This document shows, piece by piece, positions 7,114 to 15,552 of a stretch of 64,000 nt of DNA. The notes beneath the pieces were generated by a model. That model had not been told where the DNA came from and ran no database searches. It was given only the letters and a program-made list of their open reading frames with translations. The stretch spans positions 1,426,001 to 1,490,000 of the forward strand of contig OZ247430.1 of assembly GCA_965232895.1 (NCBI GenBank). Reading direction: 5' to 3'. Made by a program: the position numbers and the translations under genes. This DNA is from Bin87 sp965232895 (GTDB lineage: Bacteria > Chloroflexota > Dehalococcoidia > Lucifugimonadales > UBA3495). The number at the start of each line of letters is the position of its first letter. The first letter of the stretch is position 1.

Positions 7114-7470
7114 TCACAGGCTCTCCAGCATACGGATGAATTCAGCCATTTGCCCTTTGCCGTGGCGGATTTCATCACTGTTCGGCGGCCAGCCATAGAA
7201 TCGTGAATGAAACGAGCTTGCCGATGTGTAGTACGTGTACAGGAACGGCGGAGCTCCCTCGTCGTCAATCAAGCGCATCACGGTATCAGCCAAGGTGTTG
7301 TGCGATCCGTGAAACCAACCTCTACGCTCGGCAACGGCTTTGATGGCATGGGCGGCCGCTCCCCACAGCTTGTTGCTGGCCTCCTCAAGCTCGCCGCGCT
7401 CGACTTCGTCGTCCACCAGATCGAGAAAATGCCAGCTCCGTTCAGCGTGATAATCGACAATGGTGGTCAT
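7114..7470 (-). CDS. PaREP1-like (HEPN-type helical) protein
   Basis: A 118-residue helical protein, paralogue of the one at 444-818: both share the block SNKLWGAAAHAIKAVA (here) / SEKLWGAAAHAIMAVA and a similar C-terminus with an F(H)SxFY motif (SSFHSRFYGWPPNSDEI here, HFHSNFYNRTMEPEDI there). The family is of unknown function; it resembles PaREP1 and other HEPN-fold proteins. No antitoxin-like partner is adjacent. It starts about 105 bp upstream of the Rdx gene, on the same strand. Confidence 0.7.
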   Translation of the reverse strand: MTTIVDYHAERSWHFLDLVDDEVERGELEEASNKLWGAAAHAIKAVAERRGWFHGSHNTLADTVMRLIDDEGAPPFLYTYYTSASSFHSRFYGWPPNSDEIRHGKGQMAEFIRMLESL

Positions 7471-7507
7471 GGCAGACTCTCAGGATAGAGCGAAGTGGCC
7501 GGACGTT

Positions 7508-7930
7508 CTAGCCGATCCGGGCGCTGGCCTGGCCGACGGCGGTTTTGTCGCCATTCTGGTTTTCGCAGTAGACGTCCACCGTGACCAGCGTGGTGCCGTC
7601 GTCCTGCGGCTCGCGGCTGTTGACCTGGCCGTGGATACTGACGGTGTCGCCGTGCTTCACCGGGCGCAGGAACTTGAGGTTCACGTTGCCGGACCGGTGG
7701 AAGTCGTCGGCGCCGATGAACTTGCGCATGGCCTCGGTGCAGAAAGCGATGCTCATGCGGCCGGAGGCGATGGCGTAGGTGGTGCCGAGGCGCTTGGACG
7801 CCAGTTCAGGGTCGTTGTGGATGTTGGACCGGTTGAGGATCCCGCAGGCCTCGAACTGGTTGATGACATCCTGGGTGATGTGCTTGGTGATGACGGGGAG
7901 GGTTTCGCTGTCTAGCCTTGGGGATGCCAT
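7508..7930 (-). CDS. MaoC-like hot-dog dehydratase/thioesterase family protein
   Basis: A 140-residue single hot-dog domain. The central part (IHNDPELASKRLGTTYAIASG) resembles the hydratase 2/MaoC segment carrying the Asp/His pair in the (Y/F)xxxNPxHxDxxxA motif, here degenerate, and the second half (GNVNLKFLRPVKHGDTVSIHGQV) is the typical beta-strand region. It overlaps the upstream MaoC-type gene by 19 bp, so the two are cotranscribed and probably form a heterodimer acting on an acyl-CoA or similar thioester. Confidence 0.75.
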   Translation of the reverse strand: MASPRLDSETLPVITKHITQDVINQFEACGILNRSNIHNDPELASKRLGTTYAIASGRMSIAFCTEAMRKFIGADDFHRSGNVNLKFLRPVKHGDTVSIHGQVNSREPQDDGTTLVTVDVYCENQNGDKTAVGQASARIG

Positions 7931-8337
7931 TTCTTGCCCAACTCCTCGGGTTTCTTGATCTGGTAGGTGCGCATCTTCTCGATGAGCCGGCCGTCTTCGT
8001 CGGTGGCCGTAGCCTCGATGACGAGGTAGGGCTTGTCGCGGCGAACGAACTTGTCGTGGATTCGGCCGGTGACGCTGATCTTCTTGCCGGGGACCGGCGG
8101 ATTGAAGAGGTCGACCTCGTTGCCCGCGTTGATGCTGCCGGTCTGGTCGTCGTAGGCGAGGGCCAGCGACGTGGCGTCGTGCTTGACGGCGATGGTGGGA
8201 AAAACGGCGTCGGGGTCGTCCACGGCGCGGCGGTAAATATCCACCATCTCCTGGGTCAACACGTACTCGTAGGAGCCCAGTTCCTCACCCACCTCGACCT
8301 CGTTGTAATCGAAGAGAGGCAGTTCCTGTTCGGCCAT
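7912..8337 (-). CDS. MaoC/FAS1-type N-terminal dehydratase domain protein
   Basis: 141 residues with a hot-dog fold pattern: an N-terminal part (EEVGSYEYVLTQ-like) and the strand region VDLFNPPVPGKKISVTGRI. It resembles the non-catalytic or N-terminal half of two-domain MaoC dehydratases. Its 3' end overlaps the start of the next MaoC gene by 19 bp, the common arrangement of two-subunit (R)-hydratases such as the HadA/B type. Substrate unknown. Confidence 0.75.
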   Translation of the reverse strand: MAEQELPLFDYNEVEVGEELGSYEYVLTQEMVDIYRRAVDDPDAVFPTIAVKHDATSLALAYDDQTGSINAGNEVDLFNPPVPGKKISVTGRIHDKFVRRDKPYLVIEATATDEDGRLIEKMRTYQIKKPEELGKKWHPQG

Positions 8338-8788
8338 AATGGGACACTCCCAATATCGTTTGCTGATGCGGTACTAACGATACCGCAGGGCGCAACGGGC
8401 GTCAATCGGCGCGCTCATGCGTACCGACTTTCGCAAATCGTCAGAATCGGGATTTGCAAGATTTGCAGGATTGGGGGCGCCCTCCCATCGGACGGCACCA
8501 ATCCCGCAAATCCAGGGCCTTTCCAAAGTAGATTTTGTCATTGCAATGACTTTGGGAAGGCCCGGCTGCAAATCCCCAAATCTTGAAAATCCTGATTCTG
8601 ACGTTCCCCTCCGCAAGCTGGGAACGCGTAGGCGGGCGCACCGCGCGGATGAACCCATGTCCCAACCGATGAAGGGCAAACTCGTGCAGGCGTCCCATCC
8701 CCGGGCGTTAGATCGGAGGATGGGACGCCTGTTGAATTGTCCGCCCGAGTTAGCCGGGAAGACGGCGGCGACGGGATTGGCGACGCCC
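8338..8788. other. Intergenic region with nested repeats, no gene
   Basis: This 450-bp gap contains the family B palindrome at 8439-8603. Short open frames here are only readings of the repeat. From 8604 to 8788 I see no feature beyond possible regulatory sequence. Confidence 0.6.
8439..8603. repeat. Family B palindromic element (B1) containing a family E-like core
   Basis: Terminal inverted repeats CGTCAGAATC / GATTCTGACG (10 bp, perfect) bound a 165-bp element rich in GATTTGCAAGATTTGCAGGA-like sequence. In its centre, about 8505-8568, is a second palindrome with arms CAGGGCCTTTCCAAAGT and ACTTTGGGAAGGCCC, matching the outer arms of the element at 61018-61162. Confidence 0.75.
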
Positions 8789-9109
8789 TCAGGTCGCGCG
8801 CTTATCGTAGAGAACGACCAGGTTTCCCTTCGAGGCTTCGTGACCCTTCATGATGTGCCCGGTGAAGAGCAGACCCTTGTTCAAAGCCGTCAGGTTCTCG
8901 TAGCTGGCCGACGCCAACTCGACGGCAGAAAGAGCGGCGGGGTTGAATATGAACACCCGGTTGACGTTTCCGGTGCCCAGCCGGCCCCGTTTGGATACGT
9001 AGCGCATCTCTGCCGCGTCTTGCGACGCGACCCCAAAGGTCCTGGATAATTCCAGGATCAACTCTCGCGAAAGTTCCTGGACCTGTTTGCCGAACGGCCA
9101 TAGTTTCAT
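8789..9109 (-). CDS. Conserved-looking small protein of unknown function
   Basis: 106 residues, MKLWPFGKQVQELSRELIL..., no signal peptide, no membrane segment and no catalytic motif I recognise. The composition (amphipathic N-terminal helix, a strand-like segment NRVFIFNPAALSAVEL, C-terminal GNLVVLYDKR) is that of a folded cytoplasmic protein. It follows the zinc-ribbon gene on the same strand, separated by a strong hairpin at 9141-9173. Confidence 0.55.
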   Translation of the reverse strand: MKLWPFGKQVQELSRELILELSRTFGVASQDAAEMRYVSKRGRLGTGNVNRVFIFNPAALSAVELASASYENLTALNKGLLFTGHIMKGHEASKGNLVVLYDKRAT

Positions 9110-9140
9110 TGCTTTTCTCCAGTCTGTGCGCCGGGATTTG

Positions 9141-9173
9141 AAGAGGGGAGGCGCATTTCGCGCCTCCCCTCTT
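9141..9173 (-). terminator. Perfect 14-bp stem hairpin between zinc-ribbon and unknown gene
   Basis: AAGAGGGGAGGCGC and GCGCCTCCCCTCTT form a perfect 14-bp stem with a 5-base loop. On the minus strand it is followed only by TTCAAATCC, so the T-tract is poor. It could be a terminator or a partial attenuator after the zinc-ribbon gene, or an mRNA stabilising hairpin. Confidence 0.55.
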
Positions 9174-9184
9174 CGTTTGGGATC

Positions 9185-9511
9185 CTAGTACCTGCCGGTG
9201 TTGGCGGGCGCCCCCTGTTGCCTGAAGCAATCGCTACAGTACACGGGGCGGTCGCCCCTGGGACGGAAGGGAACCGTGGTGTCCCTGCCGCATTCGGCGC
9301 AAACCGCGGGATGCATTTCGCGACCACCCCGGTCGGACCCGCCGCCGAAGCCATCGTCGTTGCGTTGGGCTCGCCTCGCCTGGCGGCAGGACGGGCAGCG
9401 CTTGGGCTCGTTGGTGTAGCCCTTCTCGGCGTGGTACGCCTGGTCGTCAGCGCTGAATGTGAAAGATTGGCCGCACTCGGTGCAGGAGAGGATCCGGTCC
9501 TGGTAGGTCAT
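9185..9511 (-). CDS. Zinc-ribbon protein with two CxxC-CxxC modules
   Basis: A 108-residue protein with two zinc-binding modules: CTECGQSFTF...CPSC near residues 10-42, and CAECGRDTTVPF...YCSDCF near residues 72-97. The first fits the 'probable zinc-ribbon' type (TYQDRxLxCxxCGxxFxFSAxDQ), and the second the short CxDCGxxTxVPFxP module often fused behind it. The middle linker is rich in Gly and Arg (GFGGGSDRGGRE). Such proteins are widespread in Chloroflexota and other phyla; the role is unknown, nucleic-acid binding is plausible. Confidence 0.8.
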   Translation of the reverse strand: MTYQDRILSCTECGQSFTFSADDQAYHAEKGYTNEPKRCPSCRQARRAQRNDDGFGGGSDRGGREMHPAVCAECGRDTTVPFRPRGDRPVYCSDCFRQQGAPANTGRY

Positions 9512-10013
9512 TCGTTACCCCTTTTGATGAGTAGTTGACAAGTAGACTGGGCCACCGAGGTAAGAACCGCAAAGGGACAGGTGAGGCCCAGAGGGGAACT
9601 GACGAGGAACCGAAGTGTGAGCCAGGCCGCAAAGGAGCAGCCAGGTAACTCAGAGTACCGCCACGGATACAGGATACCACAGAACCCCGACCACAGAACC
9701 CCGACCACAGAACCCTGACCATTGCTGCGCCGAGCAAGCGATGCGCGCCTCCCCTGCCCCAGGGCAATCGCATCATAGGCCTCACGCCCGTCACTCTGGC
9801 GAAAGCCGGAGTCCAGTGGTCATAGAACGAATTTGAAGCGTATTTGACGAATTCGATCACTGGATTCCTGCGCAAGCAGGAATGACGGCGATGGTGCGAT
9901 TACCCTGCTCCCATGCCCACGGGGAACCCGTAGGGTGGATAGTTTGTTGTAGAATTGGCCGTCACGTAATCCCTGGCCGCACCCCGCACGGGCGGCCCGC
10001 ACCGGAGGAGCCC
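9512..10013. other. Divergent intergenic region with minor tandem repeat
   Basis: 500 bp between the leftward zinc-ribbon gene and the rightward ThDP enzyme. It contains three tandem copies of the 14-mer AGAACCCCGACCAC (9681-9721, last copy diverged) and the family A element at 9760-9907. No gene is supported. Confidence 0.6.
9749..9918. repeat. Family A MITE-like element (A2)
   Basis: The element spans 9760-9907 with terminal repeats CAGGGCAATCGC and GCGATTACCCTG (one mismatch). The inside aligns closely with the copy at 2583-2734. Flanking 11-mers CTCCCCTGCCC (9749-9759) and CTCCCATGCCC (9908-9918) match at 10 of 11 positions and look like a slightly decayed target-site duplication. Confidence 0.8.
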
Positions 10014-11684
10014 ATGTCCCAATTGATGACCGGCAAACAGGCGCTGCTGGAGATGCTCAAAGCCGAGGGCGTCGAGTACATATTCGGAAACCCCGGAACC
10101 AGCGAGGGGCCGATCATCGACCTGCTGGGCGATTACCCCGAGTTGCGCTACATCCTGACGCTGCAGGAAAGCGTGGCGGTCGGGATGGGCGAGGCCTACG
10201 CCCGGGCCACGGGCACGGCGTCCTTCGTGAGTCTGCACGTTGACAGCGGGCTGGCGAATGGGATCGCCCTGATGCTGGACGCCCTGAACACCGGCACGCC
10301 AATGGTGGTGACCTCCGCCAACTACGACGTGCGCAAGGTGAACGAGACCATGACCGACCTGGCCGAGCTGGTGCGACCGGTGACCAAGTGGTCGGTGGAG
10401 CTAACCCACGCCGACCAGATCCCCAGCACAATCCGCCGGGCGTTTAACGAAGCCAACAGCCACCCCAAGGGGCCGGTGTACGTGGGCTTCACCTCCAACG
10501 CGCTGGAGAGCATGGCGGAAATGAACATCGAGCCGTCGCGGCCGGTGTACGACGCTGCGCGACCCAGCGCGGAGGGGATCGCCCGGGCCGTGTCCCTGCT
10601 GATGGACGCCAGCCGGCCGATGATGCTGGTGGGTGACCGCCTTTCCGACGACGGCGCCGTGGACCAGGCGGTGGAGCTGGCCGAGCTCATGGGCCTGCCG
10701 GTGTACCAGGCGCGGGGAGCCGAAGTCTCCTTCCCCACGACGCACGAGCAATTCCTGGGGGCGCTGTCCCTGCGCGTCAACGAGCAGCGAGCCGTGTTGC
10801 AGACGGTGGACCTGGTGCTGGCCGTGGGCTCCGACCCCTTCGAGGAACTGTTCTACTGGGGCGACGTGATCCTGTCCGCCGAGGCCAATCTGGTGCACAT
10901 TGATCCGGACCGCAGCCGCATCGGTCGCTCGGAGCCGACGGAGGTCGGCATCGTGGGGCATTGCGGGCTGGCGCTGCAGGACCTCATCGCGGCGCTGGAG
11001 GAGCGCCTTTCGCCGGGCAACCGCACGGAAATCGGGCTGCGCAAGGAGGCGATCTCCGCCGAGCGCCAGAGCAACCGGGCCGCGTTCGAGGAATCGGTGG
11101 CCGAGAAGTGGGACCACCGGCCGATGACGCCGGCGCGCATGATGGCCGAGCTGGCGGCAGCAATCCCCGACAACGCCGTTGTGGTGGACGACTCGATCAG
11201 CAACCGGGGCGCGATGCGGCACTATTTCCAGGCCGAGCGCCGGGGCGACCTGCGCGGCTACCGGGGGCAGTCCATCGGCGGCGGCATGGGCACCACCATG
11301 GGAACACAGTGCGCCAACCCGGACCGGCCCGTTTTCGGCATCATCGGCGACGGCAGCGCGATGATGACAATCCAGGGGCTGTGGACGGCGGCCAACGATA
11401 ACATCCCGTGCGTGTTCGTCATCTGCAACAACGGGGCGTACCGGGTGCTCAAGGTGAACTTCAACGTGTACCAGCGGGACGTGCTGGAACTGCCGGAGAC
11501 ATCAGGAGGACAGCTGCTTTATTCCGACTTCGGAACGCCCTTCGACATGGCCGCCATCGCCAACAGCATGGGTGTGCACGGCGAACGCATCACGGATCCG
11601 GCGGAGATCAAGCCCGCGGTGGACCGGGCAGTGGCTTCCGGCAAGCCGGCCCTGTTGGACATGGTGATCGACGGGTCGCTGTAG
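10014..11684 (+). CDS. ThDP-dependent decarboxylase/acetolactate-synthase-like enzyme (benzoylformate decarboxylase-like)
   Basis: A 556-residue ThDP enzyme with the N-terminal pyrimidine-binding domain (YIFGNPGTSEGPIIDLL; catalytic Glu E52 in LTLQESVAVG), a central domain, and the C-terminal cofactor domain with the GDGSA...NN motif at about residues 445-472. The FGNPGTSE opening and overall layout are closest to benzoylformate decarboxylase and related 2-oxoacid decarboxylases rather than to anabolic acetolactate synthase. Start at 10014 follows GGAGGAG; the frame extends upstream only through a repeat. An aldolase gene follows after 47 bp, suggesting a small catabolic operon for 2-oxoacids or aldehydes. 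Exact substrate not determinable. Confidence 0.85.
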   Translation: MSQLMTGKQALLEMLKAEGVEYIFGNPGTSEGPIIDLLGDYPELRYILTLQESVAVGMGEAYARATGTASFVSLHVDSGLANGIALMLDALNTGTPMVVTSANYDVRKVNETMTDLAELVRPVTKWSVELTHADQIPSTIRRAFNEANSHPKGPVYVGFTSNALESMAEMNIEPSRPVYDAARPSAEGIARAVSLLMDASRPMMLVGDRLSDDGAVDQAVELAELMGLPVYQARGAEVSFPTTHEQFLGALSLRVNEQRAVLQTVDLVLAVGSDPFEELFYWGDVILSAEANLVHIDPDRSRIGRSEPTEVGIVGHCGLALQDLIAALEERLSPGNRTEIGLRKEAISAERQSNRAAFEESVAEKWDHRPMTPARMMAELAAAIPDNAVVVDDSISNRGAMRHYFQAERRGDLRGYRGQSIGGGMGTTMGTQCANPDRPVFGIIGDGSAMMTIQGLWTAANDNIPCVFVICNNGAYRVLKVNFNVYQRDVLELPETSGGQLLYSDFGTPFDMAAIANSMGVHGERITDPAEIKPAVDRAVASGKPALLDMVIDGSL

Positions 11685-11731
11685 GGCGTATACGCTATCC
11701 TCAACCGGATGCCTCATAAGGGGAAACGCTA

Positions 11732-12499
11732 ATGAAAACCAACACCACCAAGGCGAAATTGAACGACGGCCAGGTCGTCTTCGGGGCGATCATCACCCGC
11801 TACGCCCCCGATATGGTGGAAATCTTCGGGGCCCTGGGCTACGACTTCGTGATGATCGACTGTGAGCACGGGCCGGCCAACCTGGACCAGGTGGAGCACA
11901 TGGTGCGCGCCGCCGAGTCCTTTGGCATAACGCCCATCGCGCGCATCCCGGACCACTCGGAACCGACGATCCTGCGATTCCTGGACCGGGGGTTGCAGGG
12001 GATCATCGTGCCCCACGTGAACACCGGCGAGCAGGCGGCAGCCATCGCCCGGGCGGCCCGGTACTATCCCGACGGCTACCGGGGAATGGGCGGGGGCCGG
12101 GCGCAGGACTACGGCATCGGCGTCAACCGGGACGAGGCCACGGCATGGGTGAACTCGAACGTGCTGGTGATCCCGATGGTTGAGGATGTGGAAGCGGTGG
12201 GCAACCTGGACGACATCCTGGCGGTCTCCGGCGCGGACGTGCTGCACGTCGCCGCGTCGGACCTGGGGCAGAGCATGGGCAACCCGGGCGTTGCCGAGGT
12301 GCGCCGGGTGATGAGCGAGGTGATCCCGCGGGTGCGGGCCGGCGGGAAAAACGTCGGGGTTGGCGGCAACAACCCGGCCGATACCGCCGGCGTCGCCGAG
12401 TTCATCAATCTCGGGGCAAACTTCGTTACGGTGTCAGGCTGGGGATTGCTGCGCATCGGAGCCGAGAACTTCCTGAAAAACGTGAACGCCGCCCTCTGA
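11732..12499 (+). CDS. HpcH/HpaI aldolase family protein
   Basis: A 255-residue class II, metal-dependent aldolase/citrate-lyase-fold protein of the HpcH/HpaI type. It shows FVMIDCEHGPANLDQV (metal and substrate region), IARIPD, the loop GIIVPHVNTGEQAAAIARAARYYPDGYRGMGGGRA, and a late Glu/Asp region VEDVEAVGNLDDIL. Such enzymes cleave 4-hydroxy-2-oxoacids to pyruvate and an aldehyde. It follows the ThDP decarboxylase and is preceded by an AAGGGGA ribosome-binding site. A rho-independent terminator lies 29 bp after the stop. Confidence 0.88.
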   Translation: MKTNTTKAKLNDGQVVFGAIITRYAPDMVEIFGALGYDFVMIDCEHGPANLDQVEHMVRAAESFGITPIARIPDHSEPTILRFLDRGLQGIIVPHVNTGEQAAAIARAARYYPDGYRGMGGGRAQDYGIGVNRDEATAWVNSNVLVIPMVEDVEAVGNLDDILAVSGADVLHVAASDLGQSMGNPGVAEVRRVMSEVIPRVRAGGKNVGVGGNNPADTAGVAEFINLGANFVTVSGWGLLRIGAENFLKNVNAAL

Positions 12500-12527
12500 G
12501 GGGGCGGCGTCATGACCCGGTATTGGC

Positions 12528-12556
12528 GAACCCCGGCCGGCCCGGGGTTCCTTTTT
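12528..12556 (+). terminator. Rho-independent terminator after the aldolase gene
   Basis: GAACCCCGG and CCGGGGTTC form a 9-bp GC-rich stem with a 5-base loop, followed by CTTTTTG on the plus strand. It ends the rightward ThDP decarboxylase-aldolase unit just before the convergent ABC operon. Confidence 0.8.
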
Positions 12557-12567
12557 GTGGCTGGGGA

Positions 12568-13572
12568 TTAGTAGAGGTGGCAGGACACCACGTGGCCGGG
12601 CTCCAGTTCGGTAACTTGCGGAATGTCCCGGGAGCACTGGTCCATGACGAACGGGCACCGGGGATGGAACCGGCATCCTTCGGGCGGGTTCAGCGGTGAC
12701 GGCACCTCGCCGGTCAGGATCATCTCTTCCTGTTCGATGTCCGGGTGTGAAGGCAGCGCGGCGTTCATCAGGGCCTTGGTGTAGGGATGCGAGGCGTTGT
12801 CGAACAGCTCCTTGGTGGGGCCGTACTCAACAATCTGGCCCAGGTACATCACGGCCACCCAGTCGCACATGTACCGCACCGTTGCCAGGTGGTGGGCGAT
12901 CAGCAGGTAGCTGACGTTGTACTCGTTCTGCAGGTCCATCAGCAGGTTCATGATCTGGGCGCGAATGGACACGTCCAGTGCCGAAACCGGCTCGTCGAGC
13001 ACGATGACCCTGGGTTCTACGGACAGGGCCCGGGCGATGGCCAACCGCTGGCGTTGTCCACCGCTGAACTCGTGCGGGTACAGGTTGGCATGGTAGCTGC
13101 TCAGGCCCACGTCGTTCAGCAGCTTGGCGACCCGGTCCTGCATTTCGCGTCGGCTCAGGTTCAGGTTGATGACCATGGGCTCAGCGATCAGGTCGCGGAC
13201 GCGCATTCGGGGGTTGAGAGAGCTCCAGGGGTCCTGGAAAACCGCCTGTACCGAGCTGCGATAGGCGCGGCGCTGCTCGGCATTGGCGTCGTGGATTCCC
13301 TGACCCTGGTACTGGATGGTCCCTTCCGTGGGCTCCTCAAGCATCAGGAGCATCTTGGCGGTGGTGCTCTTACCGCATCCGGATTCGCCCACGATGCCCA
13401 GAGTTTCGCCGGCCCGTACCTGGAAAGAAACGCCGTCGACGGCCTTGATCCATCCGGTTACTTTGGACACCAGGAGACCCTTGGTAACGGGGAAGTGTTT
13501 CTTAAGGCCATTGGCCTCAAGGAGCACCTCGTTGGTGGTTTGGGTCGCCGGATTTGCTTCCAGGGTGGTCAT
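12568..13572 (-). CDS. Oligo/dipeptide ABC transporter ATPase, OppF/DppF type
   Basis: A 334-residue ABC ATPase: Walker A GESGCGKST at residues 62-70, signature SGGQRQR, Walker B VIVLDEPVSALD. The C-terminal oligopeptide/dipeptide domain has the cysteine pattern GCRFHPRCPFVMDQC followed by a final Cys, seen in Opp/Dpp ATPases. It is the last gene of an eight-gene operon and overlaps the preceding ATPase by 4 bp. It would pair with that subunit to power uptake of peptides or similar solutes. Confidence 0.92.
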   Translation of the reverse strand: MTTLEANPATQTTNEVLLEANGLKKHFPVTKGLLVSKVTGWIKAVDGVSFQVRAGETLGIVGESGCGKSTTAKMLLMLEEPTEGTIQYQGQGIHDANAEQRRAYRSSVQAVFQDPWSSLNPRMRVRDLIAEPMVINLNLSRREMQDRVAKLLNDVGLSSYHANLYPHEFSGGQRQRLAIARALSVEPRVIVLDEPVSALDVSIRAQIMNLLMDLQNEYNVSYLLIAHHLATVRYMCDWVAVMYLGQIVEYGPTKELFDNASHPYTKALMNAALPSHPDIEQEEMILTGEVPSPLNPPEGCRFHPRCPFVMDQCSRDIPQVTELEPGHVVSCHLY

Positions 13573-14561
13573 TCGAGCCTCCAGCAGGCGGCGTAGTGGC
13601 TATCGCTCACGTCGTGTTGTGGCGGGTAGGTGGTCTGGCATTTGTCCATGACGTACTGGCACCGGGGCGCGAAGGGGCAGCCCGTCGGCAGATCGTGCAG
13701 GGTCGGGGGTTGTCCTTCTATGGAGTACAGGCGGTCGACGTCCTCCTCCAGCTTGGGGACAGAGGCCAGGAGGGCCTCGGTGTAGGGATGGGAGGGGCTG
13801 TTGAAAATGTCCCGCACATTGCCCATCTCGACGATCCTGCCGGCATACATCACGGCCACCCGATCACACATTTTGGCGACGATGCCGAAGTCGTGGGTGA
13901 TGAAGATGAGCCCGATGTTGGAGGCTTCCTGGAGTTCCTTCAGGAGCTTGAGGTATTGCGCCTGAATGGTGACGTCCAGCGAGGTCGTCGGCTCGTCGGC
14001 GATCAGCACGATGGGTTCGCAGGAAATGCCGATGGCTCCCACCACGCGCTGGCGCATGCCACCGCTCATCTGGTGAGGGTAGTCCCTGACCCGGGTCTCG
14101 GCGGCGGGGATGTTCACCTTGCGGAGCACGTCCAGCACCTGCTGAACGACGGTGCGCTTGGGAATGTCCTGGTGGATCTTGATGGCCTCGCCCACCTGGT
14201 TGCCGATTGAGAATACCGGGTTGAGGGAGGTCATGGGGTCCTGGATGATCAGCGCGATCTGGCTGCCCCGGATCTCGCTCATCTCCTTGTCGGTCATCTG
14301 AACGAGGTCCTTTCCTTCCAGGAGGATCTGCCCACCAACGATTCGACCCGGCGGTTCCGGAATGAGCCGCATCAACGACAGCATGGTCACCGACTTCCCC
14401 GAGCCGGATTCTCCCACGATGCCGAGGGTCTCCCCGCGTCGCAGGTCGAAGGTTACGCCGTCGACCGCCTTCACCGTGCCCCAACGGGTCTCGAAATAGG
14501 TTTTCAGTCCGTCAACCTGCAGCACCACGGGTGAGATGTTTCCGGTTGTGCTAGTAGTCAT
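13569..14561 (-). CDS. Oligo/dipeptide ABC transporter ATPase, OppD/DppD type
   Basis: 330 residues. Walker A GESGSGKSV at about residues 50-58, signature motif MSGGMRQRV typical of OppD/DppD (SGGMRQR), Walker B IVLIADEPTTSLD, and a C-terminal peptide-transport domain with GCPFAPRCQYVMDKC. The stop overlaps the OppF-type gene by 4 bp (ATGA), consistent with translational coupling and a heterodimeric ATPase. Confidence 0.92.
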   Translation of the reverse strand: MTTSTTGNISPVVLQVDGLKTYFETRWGTVKAVDGVTFDLRRGETLGIVGESGSGKSVTMLSLMRLIPEPPGRIVGGQILLEGKDLVQMTDKEMSEIRGSQIALIIQDPMTSLNPVFSIGNQVGEAIKIHQDIPKRTVVQQVLDVLRKVNIPAAETRVRDYPHQMSGGMRQRVVGAIGISCEPIVLIADEPTTSLDVTIQAQYLKLLKELQEASNIGLIFITHDFGIVAKMCDRVAVMYAGRIVEMGNVRDIFNSPSHPYTEALLASVPKLEEDVDRLYSIEGQPPTLHDLPTGCPFAPRCQYVMDKCQTTYPPQHDVSDSHYAACWRLE

Positions 14562-14621
14562 GCGTCAGCCTGCTTTCCGGTGGGTTAATGCCGGTGGTCA
14601 ATGTTTGTTGGGCGCTAATGA

Positions 14622-15521
14622 TCAGTTCAGTTGGCGGAGTCGGGGGTCGAGCCGGTCGCGCAGCCAGTCGCCGAACAGGTTCATTGACAGCACGACGAGC
14701 ATTATGGCCAGGCCGGGCATGGTGGAGATCCACCAGGCGACCGCCAGCCGGTCCCGGCCGTCGGAAACCATGGAGCCCCAGGCCGGCGTGGGCGGCGGAA
14801 CCCCGGCTCCGAGGAAGCTCAGCGTGGATTCCAGCAGGATCACGATGCCGACTTCGAGAGTAGCCAAAACAATGAGGGTGTTGATGACACCGGGGAAGAT
14901 GTGGATGAACAGGATGCGCGGCGTTGACGCTCCGGCGACCTTGGCCAGGGCGACGAAGTCCATGGTTTTCAGCTGGAGAACCTCGCCCCGCACGTTGCGG
15001 GCAAAACGCGGCCACACGGCGATGGCCAGGATCGCGACAATGATGAGGAACGACTGCCCCAGGGCCAACACCAGCACCAGGGCCAGCAATATGGTTGGTA
15101 TCGCCAGCTTGATGTCCACGATTCGCATCAGGAACTCATCGAGCCAGCCGCCGTACCACCCGGCGATCAGGCCACTGGCCACGCCGATGACCATGCCTAC
15201 GCCCAAGGTGACGCCCGCCACCGCGAGCGAAATGCGGGCGCCGAAGATCACACGGCTGAGCATGTCGCGGCCCAGGTGGTCCGTGCCCAGCAGGAATTCG
15301 GTGCTTCCGCCCGCCTCCCACGCCGGGGGCAGGTTGCGGTCGCGGAGGCCGCCGCGCTCGGGATCGTGCGGCGCGATCAACGGGGCGAAGACCCCGGTGA
15401 ACACGAACAACACAAGGAAGAACATGGGGATCAGTGGCCATCTCCGGAATTGCCAGAGTTTCCTGGCAATTCGGGCCGGCGCCGCCGGCTGTTGTACGAC
15501 CAGAGTTGCATCTGCTGCCAC
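14622..15521 (-). CDS. Dipeptide-type ABC transporter permease, DppC/OppC type
   Basis: 299 residues, with an N-terminal cytoplasmic tail, a first membrane helix (FFLVLFVFTGVFAPLIAP) and the OppC/DppC hallmark HDPERGG...LGTDHLGRDMLSRVIFGARIS, then a five-helix BPD_transp_1 core with the EAA-type loop VALAKVAGASTPRILFIHIFPG. It forms the membrane channel with the upstream DppB-type subunit. Gaps of 31 bp and 60 bp to its neighbours fit a single operon. Confidence 0.92.
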   Translation of the reverse strand: MAADATLVVQQPAAPARIARKLWQFRRWPLIPMFFLVLFVFTGVFAPLIAPHDPERGGLRDRNLPPAWEAGGSTEFLLGTDHLGRDMLSRVIFGARISLAVAGVTLGVGMVIGVASGLIAGWYGGWLDEFLMRIVDIKLAIPTILLALVLVLALGQSFLIIVAILAIAVWPRFARNVRGEVLQLKTMDFVALAKVAGASTPRILFIHIFPGVINTLIVLATLEVGIVILLESTLSFLGAGVPPPTPAWGSMVSDGRDRLAVAWWISTMPGLAIMLVVLSMNLFGDWLRDRLDPRLRQLN

Positions 15522-15552
15522 GGTAATCTCCTCCCCTTAGGAGTAACGGCCC

